Positions 42,921 to 50,153 of a stretch of 64,000 nucleotides of DNA are shown in pieces. Position 1 is the first letter of the stretch. The number at the start of each line of letters is the position of its first letter. Both the position numbers and the translations under genes were made by a program. The stretch is taken from positions 6,819,501 to 6,883,500 of the forward strand of contig NZ_CP059997.1 in NCBI RefSeq assembly GCF_018736145.1, given 5' to 3'. This DNA is from Amycolatopsis sp. CA-230715. Lineage in GTDB: Bacteria; Actinomycetota; Actinomycetes; Mycobacteriales; Pseudonocardiaceae. Under the pieces are notes generated by a model. It did no database searches. It saw only the letters and a list, made by a program, of their open reading frames with translations, and was not told where the DNA came from.

Positions 42921-43643
42921 ATGGACCTTCCTTCCTTGCACAGCCGTTTCCTCGACGAGGTGCTTCCCCGGATCCGGCAGGATCCGCGGGTGACCGACGT
43001 CGTCCTTTCCGGGTCGATAGCCGGGGGACAGCCCGATGTCTACTCCGATGTGGATCTCATCGTCGTCGTCGAAGACGCGGCGTTCGACGCGATCATGCGG
43101 GAGCGCCTCGATCTGATCGGGTCGTGGACCGACCTGGTCGTGGGGTTCACCGGTGAGCACGTCGGCGAGCCGCGCCTGATCATCACCCTGGTCGGGCCGC
43201 CCCTGCTGCACGTCGACTTCAAGTTCGTGCGGGCCACCGACTTCGCCGAGCGCGCCGAGGAGCCGCCGCTCGACCTCCAGTGGATCGAGGACCGGTTCTG
43301 GGTCTGGGTGCACTACGGCGCGACGAAGATCGGCCGCGGCGAGCTGTTCGAGGCGATCGGCATGCTGGGCTTCCTGCGCGACGCCGTGCTGGGCCCGCTC
43401 GCCGCTCGCCGGGTGGGCGCGCCGTCGCGCGGGACACGGCACCTCGAAAACATCGCGCCGGAAGAGGCACGCGCCTTGCGGGCGACGCTCTGCGGGTACG
43501 ACCGTGCCGACGTGGGCCGGGCGCTCCTCGTGGCCGTCGACCTCTACCGGCAGTGGCTCGGCGACGCGCCGGTCGAACGACGCGGTGAGGCGGAAAAGCT
43601 TGCCGTGCAATACCTTCACGACGTGCTCGCGGAAGCGAGCTGA
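42921..43643 (+). CDS. Nucleotidyltransferase-domain protein
   Basis: 240 residues. The Pol-beta-type NTase motif is VVLSGSIAGGQPDVYSDVDL (28-47): Gly31-Ser32 and the Asp43/Asp45 pair. A third acidic strand is in LLHVDFKFV, and the remainder is helical (EARALRATLCGYDRADVGRA). Such proteins transfer NMP groups to small molecules (for example aminoglycosides) or proteins; the acceptor is unknown. ATG 42921 follows AAGGAAC. Its stop is 2 bp from that of the convergent M15 peptidase gene. Confidence 0.82.
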   Translation: MDLPSLHSRFLDEVLPRIRQDPRVTDVVLSGSIAGGQPDVYSDVDLIVVVEDAAFDAIMRERLDLIGSWTDLVVGFTGEHVGEPRLIITLVGPPLLHVDFKFVRATDFAERAEEPPLDLQWIEDRFWVWVHYGATKIGRGELFEAIGMLGFLRDAVLGPLAARRVGAPSRGTRHLENIAPEEARALRATLCGYDRADVGRALLVAVDLYRQWLGDAPVERRGEAEKLAVQYLHDVLAEAS

Positions 43644-43645
43644 CT

Positions 43646-44518
43646 TCAGCCGCCGGTCGCGGAGAAGTGCATGATGTCCTTGGGGCTGGTCCAGCTGCCG
43701 CCCCAGGTCCAGCCGATCGCGGTGAAGGCGCGCACGGTGGCGTCACCGGGCAGGATCATGCCCGGCCGCACGGCGGTGCGGTCCTTATAGGCCGAGGCCA
43801 GTTCCGGCACCACGATGTCGCCCTTGAGGTACGGGTTGCAGAACGGGTCGAGGTCGATCGCGAGCCCGTAGGCGTGCGCCGACCAGTTCTTCTGGCCCCG
43901 GGTGGGGCGGCAGACGAACGCGCTGGTGTTGTTGCCGTCGCCGGTCGGCGCCGCGTCCAGTTCGGCGGCACTGGTCACCCGCATCTCCTCGAACGGGAAC
44001 TTGTGCGCGTAGAGCTGCCCGAACACCTTGGTCACCGAATCGGCGACGCTGGCGTTCACGATCATCTCGCCGGTGTGCGGCTTCCCGTCGAAGCCCCAGA
44101 ACGACATCGTCAGGTAGGCAAGGTCCGCGGCGGCCACCGGGCACGCCGATTGCCAGGTACTGCGGGCGAGCACGCTCGCGGGCACCGCGCTCGTCGTCGC
44201 GGCGTACTTCCCGTCGGCTGGCGGCGGCAGAATGTCCTTTGTGGGCAGCTTCCGGTTCACCAGCACGGCGGGCGTCGGCTGGATTTCCCCGTAACCGTCG
44301 GAGCGGCGGGGCAGCGGATGCGCGCCGACGACCCAGGCCGCCACCGGGACCGCCGACGACGTGGTGGGCGGGCGCGACGAGGTGCTGGCGGGTGGTGAGG
44401 AGGCCGTCGTGAGCGGCGCGGAGGGTGACGGCGGCGCGGTCACCGGTGCCGGATCGCCGCCGCACGCTGCCAGTACGAGCGCCGCCGCGGTCGCCGCCCC
44501 CAGTTTGAGCCATCGCAC
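43646..44518 (-). CDS. M15-family peptidase-like lipoprotein
   Basis: 290 residues. The signal ends in the lipobox VLAAC (Cys19), then a Ser/Thr/Pro-rich linker (to about residue 58). The C-terminal half fits a D-alanyl-D-alanine carboxypeptidase-like M15 fold: KNWSAHAYGLAIDLDPFCNP supplies the HxxxxxxD zinc pair and DIMHFSATG the final zinc histidine. It should trim peptidoglycan peptides or act on similar D-amino-acid bonds at the outer membrane face. The start is ATG 44518 after GGAGGGG. It diverges from the trypsin-like gene. Confidence 0.85.
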   Translation of the reverse strand: MRWLKLGAATAAALVLAACGGDPAPVTAPPSPSAPLTTASSPPASTSSRPPTTSSAVPVAAWVVGAHPLPRRSDGYGEIQPTPAVLVNRKLPTKDILPPPADGKYAATTSAVPASVLARSTWQSACPVAAADLAYLTMSFWGFDGKPHTGEMIVNASVADSVTKVFGQLYAHKFPFEEMRVTSAAELDAAPTGDGNNTSAFVCRPTRGQKNWSAHAYGLAIDLDPFCNPYLKGDIVVPELASAYKDRTAVRPGMILPGDATVRAFTAIGWTWGGSWTSPKDIMHFSATGG

Positions 44519-44714
44519 CCCTCCAGCTTGGCAGAACGCTCGGTGAGGACAACGTCCACCCGATTCAGTGACACCACGGGGGTGATGTTCCGTCTAGGGT
44601 GTTTCGGGCCGCACCCCGCACGCATCGGAGCGTGTCGACCACACGAGGTCATCTCGGTGCGGCGGCGTTCCCGATCTGGGATCGAACACGCATCCGGTGA
44701 AGGGAGCATGGAGC

Positions 44715-45533
44715 ATGCCCGAGAAGGCACGGCGCACGGCGGCCTACGCCGCGACAGCGGCGGTGATCGCGGCGGCGACCTTCCTGCCAGCGGCCGCCTC
44801 GGCCGACACCACAGCACCCGGGGCACCCGGCACCCCCGGGTCGCAGGCGCAGCCGCGCATCGTCGGCGGCGGGAAGGCCTCCGTCGACGACTACCCGTAC
44901 ACGGTGTACCTCGCGGACAGCAACGGCAACCAGTTCTGCGGCGCCGTGCTCGTCGACCGGTCCGCGGTGGCCACGGCCGCGCACTGCGCGAAGGCGTTCC
45001 CGCAGTCGGAGCTGCGCGTGGTCGCGGGCCGCGACGACAAGCGCACCTCGGTCGGCGCGGTGTCGACGGTGTCGGGCGTCTGGATCGACCCCGGCTTCCG
45101 CGACGCGGGCCAGGGCAACGACATCGCGGTGCTGAACCTGCCGTGGGCGCTCCCGTTCGAGCCCGCGAAGCTGCCGAGCAGCTCGGACCGCTCGCTCTAC
45201 GACGAGGGCACCAAGGCCACCGTGCTTGGCTGGGGCCGCATCGCCGACAACGGCGCCAGGTCCGACTACCTGCGCAGCGCCGTCGTGCCGGTGGTGAGCG
45301 ACCGGAGCTGCGCGGGCAGCTACTCGAACTACGACCCGAAGAGCATGGTGTGCGCGGGCTACCCGCAGGGCGGGATCGACGCCTGCCAGGGTGATTCGGG
45401 CGGCCCGCTCGTGGTCGGCGACACCCTGATCGGGATCGTCTCCTACGGCGAAGGCTGCGCGGAGCCGAACAAGCCGGGCGTCTACACCCGCGTCTCGTCC
45501 TTCGTCGACGAAATCGAAAAGCACATCCGGTAG
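44715..45533 (+). CDS. Secreted trypsin-like serine protease (S1A)
   Basis: 272 residues. A signal peptide (AAVIAAATFLPAAASA) and a short Pro/Gly propeptide lead to the mature N-terminus IVGG (49-52). The triad is His90 in TAAHC, Asp136 in NDIAVL and Ser228 in GDSGGP; Asp222 in DACQGDS occupies the S1 pocket position, so cleavage after Arg or Lys is expected. Paired cysteines fit the chymotrypsin fold. ATG 44715 is used with AGGGAG eight bases upstream. Followed 21 bp later by a GNAT gene on the same strand. Confidence 0.93.
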   Translation: MPEKARRTAAYAATAAVIAAATFLPAAASADTTAPGAPGTPGSQAQPRIVGGGKASVDDYPYTVYLADSNGNQFCGAVLVDRSAVATAAHCAKAFPQSELRVVAGRDDKRTSVGAVSTVSGVWIDPGFRDAGQGNDIAVLNLPWALPFEPAKLPSSSDRSLYDEGTKATVLGWGRIADNGARSDYLRSAVVPVVSDRSCAGSYSNYDPKSMVCAGYPQGGIDACQGDSGGPLVVGDTLIGIVSYGEGCAEPNKPGVYTRVSSFVDEIEKHIR

Positions 45534-45554
45534 CTCTCGTGCTAGGCATGTGCC

Positions 45555-45989
45555 GTGAGTGTTCTGGAACGTCGCGGCACCGAGCTGACCGCTGAGCAGC
45601 TGTACGAAATCCTCCGCCTGCGCTCGGCGGTGTTCGTCGTGGAGCAGGAAAGCCTCTACGCGGACATCGACGGGCGCGATCTCGCCGAGGACACGCGCCA
45701 CCTGTGGTTCGCCGGTCCGTCCGGAGTGGACTCCTACCTGCGGGTGCTCCCCGAGCCGGACGGCGCCAGGATCGGGCGCGTGGTCACCGCGGCCGAGGCG
45801 CGCGGTCGCGGGTTGGCGGGCAAGCTGATGGAAGCCGCGCTCGACCTGATCGACGGCGCGCCGTGCGTACTGGACTCGCAGACCTACGCGCAGGGCTTCT
45901 ACGCGAAGTTCGGGTTCGTCGCCGAGGGTGAGCCGTTCGACGAGGACGGCATCGACCACATCACGATGCGGCGGGCGCGCACGAGCTGA
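45555..45989 (+). CDS. ElaA-like GNAT acetyltransferase
   Basis: 144 residues. The opening LYEILRLRSAVFVVEQESLY with the later DIDGRDLAEDTRHLWF is the ElaA pattern, followed by the acetyl-CoA loop IGRVVTAAEARGRGLAGKLM and YAQGFYAKFGFVAEGEPFDE. The substrate is unknown. GTG start. Its last 29 bp overlap the 3' end of the convergent BioF-like gene. Confidence 0.88.
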   Translation: MSVLERRGTELTAEQLYEILRLRSAVFVVEQESLYADIDGRDLAEDTRHLWFAGPSGVDSYLRVLPEPDGARIGRVVTAAEARGRGLAGKLMEAALDLIDGAPCVLDSQTYAQGFYAKFGFVAEGEPFDEDGIDHITMRRARTS

Positions 45990-47130
45990 TCACCTTCACC
46001 GCGGTGTCCACATCGGACTCGGTGAGACCGGCGTGCGCGGTGAGCCGGAGCCGGGAGACACCGTCCGGCACCGACGGCGGGCGGAAGCAGCCGACCCGCA
46101 CGCCCTGCTCCGCGCACCGGGCGGCCCACGCCACCGCGGCTTCCGGGGAGGGCGCGCGCACCGAGATCACCGCCGCGTCCGGCAGGCTGACCGCGAACCC
46201 GGCGTCCTTCAGCTGCATCGCGAGCGTGCCCGCGGCGGTCAGAGCGCGCGAAGGCAGGTCGGGCTCCGAGCGCAGCACGCCGAGCGCCGCGAGCGCGGCC
46301 GCCGCGCTCGCGGGCGCCAGCGCGGTGTCGAACGCGAACGAGCGCGCGGTGTCCACGAGGTGCTTGATCACCCGGCGCGGGCCGAGCACCGCACCTCCTT
46401 GCGCGCCAAGGGATTTCGACAGCGTGATGGTGGTGACCACGTCCGGCGCGCCCGCCAGGCCCGCCGCGTGCACGGCGCCCTGACCGGCGTCGCCGAGCAC
46501 GCCGAAACCGTGCGCGTCGTCGATGAGCAGCGCCGCGCCGTGCGCGCGGCAGACCTCGGCCAGCTCGGGCAGCGGTGCGAGATCGCCGTCGGCGGAGAAC
46601 ACCGAGTCCGTGACGACGAGCGCCCTTTCCTTGCGGCGCGTGGACAGCGCGTGCTTGATGGCCGCGAGGTCGGCGTGCGCGACGGCGGCAAGATCCGCCC
46701 TGGACAGGCGGCAGCCTTCGATGAGCGACGCGTGGATGTACTTGTCCGTCACGATCGCCGCCTCGCTGCCGGACAGCGCGGTCACCGCGCCGAGGTTCGC
46801 GGTGAACCCCGACGAGAACACCAGCGCGGCCTGCGCGCCGCAGAAGCGCGCCAGCTCGTGCTCCAGCTCGGTGTGCAGCTCCAGCGACCCGGTCACCAGG
46901 CGTGATCCGGTCGCGCCCGCTCCCCATTTCAGCGCGGCCGCCGCGGCGGCTCCGGCGACCCGCTTGTCCCGTGCCAGCCCGAGGTAGTCGTTCCCGGCGA
47001 GGTCGAGGTCCTGCTCGCCCGCGGCGCGAGGGCGCAGCTGCCGGACGAGCCCGGCGTCGGCGCGCTTGCCCGCTTCCGCGTCAAGCCAGTCGAAGGTCTG
47101 CTCGGGGGGAGTCGGGGCCGGGGAAGTCAC
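45961..47130 (-). CDS. 8-amino-7-oxononanoate synthase / alpha-oxoamine synthase (BioF-like)
   Basis: 389 residues of PLP fold-type I. Features include LAGNDYLGLARD, GAGATGSRLVTGSLELHTEL, DDAHGFGVLG and the Schiff-base segment TLSKSLGAQGGAVLG. BioF condenses pimeloyl-ACP/CoA with alanine in biotin synthesis; related enzymes use glycine or serine. No other biotin gene is in the window, so the precise substrate is not proven. GTG 47130 starts the homologous part. The terminator upstream of it belongs to the helicase gene. Confidence 0.88.
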   Translation of the reverse strand: MTSPAPTPPEQTFDWLDAEAGKRADAGLVRQLRPRAAGEQDLDLAGNDYLGLARDKRVAGAAAAAALKWGAGATGSRLVTGSLELHTELEHELARFCGAQAALVFSSGFTANLGAVTALSGSEAAIVTDKYIHASLIEGCRLSRADLAAVAHADLAAIKHALSTRRKERALVVTDSVFSADGDLAPLPELAEVCRAHGAALLIDDAHGFGVLGDAGQGAVHAAGLAGAPDVVTTITLSKSLGAQGGAVLGPRRVIKHLVDTARSFAFDTALAPASAAAALAALGVLRSEPDLPSRALTAAGTLAMQLKDAGFAVSLPDAAVISVRAPSPEAAVAWAARCAEQGVRVGCFRPPSVPDGVSRLRLTAHAGLTESDVDTAVKVISSCAPAAS

Positions 47131-47210
47131 GTCCCGCAGTGTCGCATCGCGCCCGCCCGCGCTCGGCACCGACACCCCCGCGAGACGTCGGTTTCGGCTC
47201 CGCGACAACG

Positions 47211-47249
47211 AAAAAGCGGCCGGTGCCCGAGAAGGACACCGGCCGCTTT
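47211..47249 (-). terminator. Intrinsic terminator of the DEAD-box helicase gene
   Basis: Arms AAAGCGGCCGGTG (47213-47225) and CACCGGCCGCTTT (47237-47249) with an 11-base loop. Read leftward, the hairpin is followed by a run of five T (47211-47215 on the complementary strand), a textbook rho-independent terminator 13 bp after the helicase stop. Confidence 0.9.
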
Positions 47250-47262
47250 CGCGAGGAACGGA

Positions 47263-48738
47263 TCAGTCGTGCGCGTGGCCGCGACGGGCCGGGCCCCGGT
47301 TGGACCGCTGCTGCGGGCGCCCGCCGCCGCGGTTGAACCCGCCGCCCTGCCTGCCACGGCCGCCGCCGTAGCCGCCACCGCCGTGGCCACCGGAGCCGAA
47401 GCCGCCGGAACGGCCGCGCGGGCCGCCACCGCGACGCGGCGAGGGCTCGCGGCGCCGCTCGATCACCGGCTCGCCGCTGGGCTCGCGGGCACCGGTGATC
47501 CGGCGCAGCTCGGCGTCGCCGGGGCGCACCATGGTGCTCTCCGCGCGGACCCCGGCCCGGTCGGTCATCCGGCGGACCATGCGCCGCTGGTCGTTCGTGA
47601 TCAGCGTGACCACGGCGCCCGAGGCACCGGCGCGCGCGGTGCGGCCGGAGCGGTGCAGGTAGTCCTTGTGGTCTGCGGCGGGGTCTACGTGCAGCACGAG
47701 GCTGATGTCGTCGACGTGGATGCCGCGCGCCGCGACGTCGGTGGCGACCAGCACCGGGGTGTGGCCGTCCTTGAAGTCGGCGAGGACCCGGTTGCGCTGG
47801 CCCTGCGTCTTGCCGCCGTGCAGCGCCGCCGCGTGCACGCCCTGCTCGCGCAGCCGCTCGGTGAGCCGGTCGACGTGGTGCTTGGTGCGGACGAACATGA
47901 TCGTCCTGCCGTCGCGCGCGCCGATCTCGGTGATGATCTGCTGCTTGTCCTGGCGCTGCACCTGGAGCACGTGGTGGTCCATGGTGGTGACGCTCGCGGT
48001 GACCGGCGCGACCGAGTGCTCGACCGGGTCGGTCAGGTAGGAGTCGACGAGCTTCTTGACGTCACCGTCGAGCGTCGCGGAGAACAGCAGCCGCTGCCCG
48101 CGCGCCGGGGTGAGGTCGAGGATCTCGCGGACCTGCGGCAGGAAGCCCATGTCCGCCATCTGGTCGGCTTCGTCGAGCGCGACGAAGTTGATGTCGGAGA
48201 GCACCGCGGTGCCCTGGCGCACGTGGTCGGACAACCGGCCCGGCGTGGCGATCAGCAGGTCGACGCCGCGGTTGAGCGCGTCGGCCTGCCTGCCGAAGGC
48301 CATCCCGCCGACGGCGGTGCGGCACCACAGGCCGAGCGCCTTCGCGAGCGGGGTCAGCGAGTCGGCCACCTGCATGGCCAGCTCGCGGGTGGGCACCAGT
48401 ACGAGTGCGCGGGGCCGCTTCGCGCGCGCCTTGCCGCCGTCGAGCCTGGTCAGCAGCGCGAGGCCGAAGGCGAGGGTCTTCCCGGACCCGGTCTGCGCGC
48501 GGCCGAGCACGTCGCGGCCGGCGAGCGCGTCGGGCAGCGTGGCCGACTGGATCGGGAACGGCTTGTCGATACCGGCCTCGCGCAGCGCGCGGAGCAGCGG
48601 CTCGGGGAGGTTCAGGTCGGCGAAGGACTTCGTGGGCCCGGTGCCGAGCGAGGGGGTCTTGGCCGATTCCTGGGCGGGGCGCTGGCGCGGCTTGCGGGCC
48701 TGGCGCGTGGAGTTGCCGGAATCGAAAGCGATGGTCAC
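47263..48738 (-). CDS. DEAD-box ATP-dependent RNA helicase
   Basis: 491 residues. The Q motif (KPFPIQSATLPDALAGRDVL), motif I AQTGSGKT, Ia PTRELA, Ib ATPGRL, II DEAD, III SAT, V VATDVAARGIHV and VI HRSGRTARAG are all intact. The C-terminal 80 residues are an RG/GG-rich RNA-binding tail (GGGYGGGRGRQGGGFNRGGG). It should unwind or remodel RNA in ribosome assembly, decay or cold adaptation. GTG 48738 after GAGAGG. A leader of over 200 bp and a dedicated terminator suggest a separately controlled unit. Confidence 0.94.
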   Translation of the reverse strand: MTIAFDSGNSTRQARKPRQRPAQESAKTPSLGTGPTKSFADLNLPEPLLRALREAGIDKPFPIQSATLPDALAGRDVLGRAQTGSGKTLAFGLALLTRLDGGKARAKRPRALVLVPTRELAMQVADSLTPLAKALGLWCRTAVGGMAFGRQADALNRGVDLLIATPGRLSDHVRQGTAVLSDINFVALDEADQMADMGFLPQVREILDLTPARGQRLLFSATLDGDVKKLVDSYLTDPVEHSVAPVTASVTTMDHHVLQVQRQDKQQIITEIGARDGRTIMFVRTKHHVDRLTERLREQGVHAAALHGGKTQGQRNRVLADFKDGHTPVLVATDVAARGIHVDDISLVLHVDPAADHKDYLHRSGRTARAGASGAVVTLITNDQRRMVRRMTDRAGVRAESTMVRPGDAELRRITGAREPSGEPVIERRREPSPRRGGGPRGRSGGFGSGGHGGGGYGGGRGRQGGGFNRGGGRPQQRSNRGPARRGHAHD

Positions 48739-48979
48739 GAACTGCCTCTCGGACGTGGCACGTCACAAGGAGGCCCCGGCTGCCCGCGCGCAGGCGGGCG
48801 AGATGGTGTGCGATGGGCGTTCACAGGGACGAACCCGGCACACCACGGTGATGCGCCATTGGTTTACAGGATTGCCGCGAGCCGTTCAGGGTGGCTCTGG
48901 AGGCGACGGACACACATCCACGCCGCCGGTTGCGGTCTGTGATCAGCCTACCGGATCGCCTGCTCGGCCCTCAAACCGA
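48739..48979 (-). promoter_or_regulatory. Long leader of the DEAD-box helicase gene
   Basis: About 240 bp without a gene. It contains GCCCGC-GCGCAG-GCGGGC (48782-48799), a stem that would form in the mRNA leader, and a locally A/T-rich patch at 48857-48876 that could be the promoter. Long structured leaders are usual for cold-inducible helicase genes; control at this point is inference. Confidence 0.35.
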
Positions 48980-49016
48980 GGCGCGGAGTGTGACTGAAAA
49001 CGCCTCACTCCGCGCC
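48980..49016 (-). terminator. Hairpin terminator after the RIO kinase gene
   Basis: Arms GGCGCGGAGTG (48980-48990) and CACTCCGCGCC (49006-49016) with a 15-base loop. It lies 17 bp past the RIO stop and separates that gene from the helicase gene. No long T-run. Confidence 0.65.
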
Positions 49017-49032
49017 CCGATCGTGGCTGGGA

Positions 49033-49965
49033 TCACGCCAGTCCGGCGACCTCGCGCAGCTCGGCCACCAGATCCGCCTCGGGCGGGATGGAGACGCCCC
49101 GCCCGGAGAACCACTTCGCGAGGTTCCGGGCGTCGCGGGCGAGGAACTCCCCGCCAGCCGGGTTCGCCACGACGTCGACCACCTGCGGCAGGTCGATGAG
49201 CATGAGCCTGCCGTCGTGCACGAGCACGTTGTACGCGGAGAGGTCGCCGTGCGCGAGTCCCTCCGCGGCGAGGGCCTTCATCGCTTCGACGGCCTGCGCC
49301 CACAGGTCGTCCAGGTCCGCGTCGGACGGTCGGATCTGGGCGAGCCTCGGCGCGGCGGTGCCGTCTTCCGAGCCGAGGAATTCCAGCAGCACCTCGGTTC
49401 CGCCGCGCTGGACCGGGTAGGGCACCGGGGCGCCGACGGTCCACAAGCGACTGAGCGAGGCGAACTCCGCGACCGCCCACTGCTCGGCGATCAGGTTGCG
49501 GCCGAACGAAGTCCGGTTCTCGATCGCGCGCATCTCGCGGGACCGGCGCATGCGCCTGCCTTCGAGGTATCCGGCGTCCCGGTGGAACATCCGGTGCTCG
49601 CTGGCGCGGTAGCGCTTCGCCGCGAGCAGCGCGCCGGGCCCGTCCGGCAGCTCGCGCCGGATCAGGTGGACGTCGGCTTCCTTGCCGCTCTTGAGGACAC
49701 CGAGCTCGGTGTCCACCGCGGCCAGTTCGGTCCGCACCCAGTCCGGCCGCGGTTTCGGGCCGTGCTCGGCGTCGCCCCAGGTGGAGTAGCGGTCGGCGCC
49801 GCCGGGGATTTCCGGTTGCTCGTAGGCTTCGTCGCGCAGCCTGGCGAGCCTGCCGCGCTCTTCCTCGGTCATCCGCCCGCTGCGGGACCGTTCGTCGTCG
49901 AACTTCGGCTTGCGCTTCCGGCGGGCGGGCTGGTAGTTGAGATCTTCGAAATCGTGCTCGCGCAC
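49033..49965 (-). CDS. RIO1-family protein kinase
   Basis: 310 residues. A basic N-terminal extension (QPARRKRKPKFDDERSRSGR) precedes an RIO domain with the nucleotide loop LKSGKEADVHL, lysine in LLAAKRYRASEH, the catalytic loop LAHGDLSAYNVLVHDGRLML and the metal motif IDLPQVVD. RIO kinases act in ribosome maturation in archaea and eukaryotes; bacterial members are poorly understood. Its neighbour downstream is the DEAD-box helicase, also an RNA-linked protein. ATG 49965 sits after a CAGGAG-like site; its leader carries a CCGCCGGGT/ACCCGGCGG stem (49990-50026). Confidence 0.9.
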   Translation of the reverse strand: MREHDFEDLNYQPARRKRKPKFDDERSRSGRMTEEERGRLARLRDEAYEQPEIPGGADRYSTWGDAEHGPKPRPDWVRTELAAVDTELGVLKSGKEADVHLIRRELPDGPGALLAAKRYRASEHRMFHRDAGYLEGRRMRRSREMRAIENRTSFGRNLIAEQWAVAEFASLSRLWTVGAPVPYPVQRGGTEVLLEFLGSEDGTAAPRLAQIRPSDADLDDLWAQAVEAMKALAAEGLAHGDLSAYNVLVHDGRLMLIDLPQVVDVVANPAGGEFLARDARNLAKWFSGRGVSIPPEADLVAELREVAGLA

Positions 49966-50153
49966 TGGTGGGTCTCCTGAGTAAGGGATCCGCCGGGTGC
50001 GCGCGAACGCGGCTCAGACCCGGCGGGCGGGTGGACGGGGGACGGCAAATCCCCGGACAGTCCTCGACACGGGGCACCTCCCTCACGACATCCACCGGCT
50101 CCCTGCCGGATCGCGGACAGCCTGCCCGGCCGGCGCGGGCGGCCGCAACCGAA

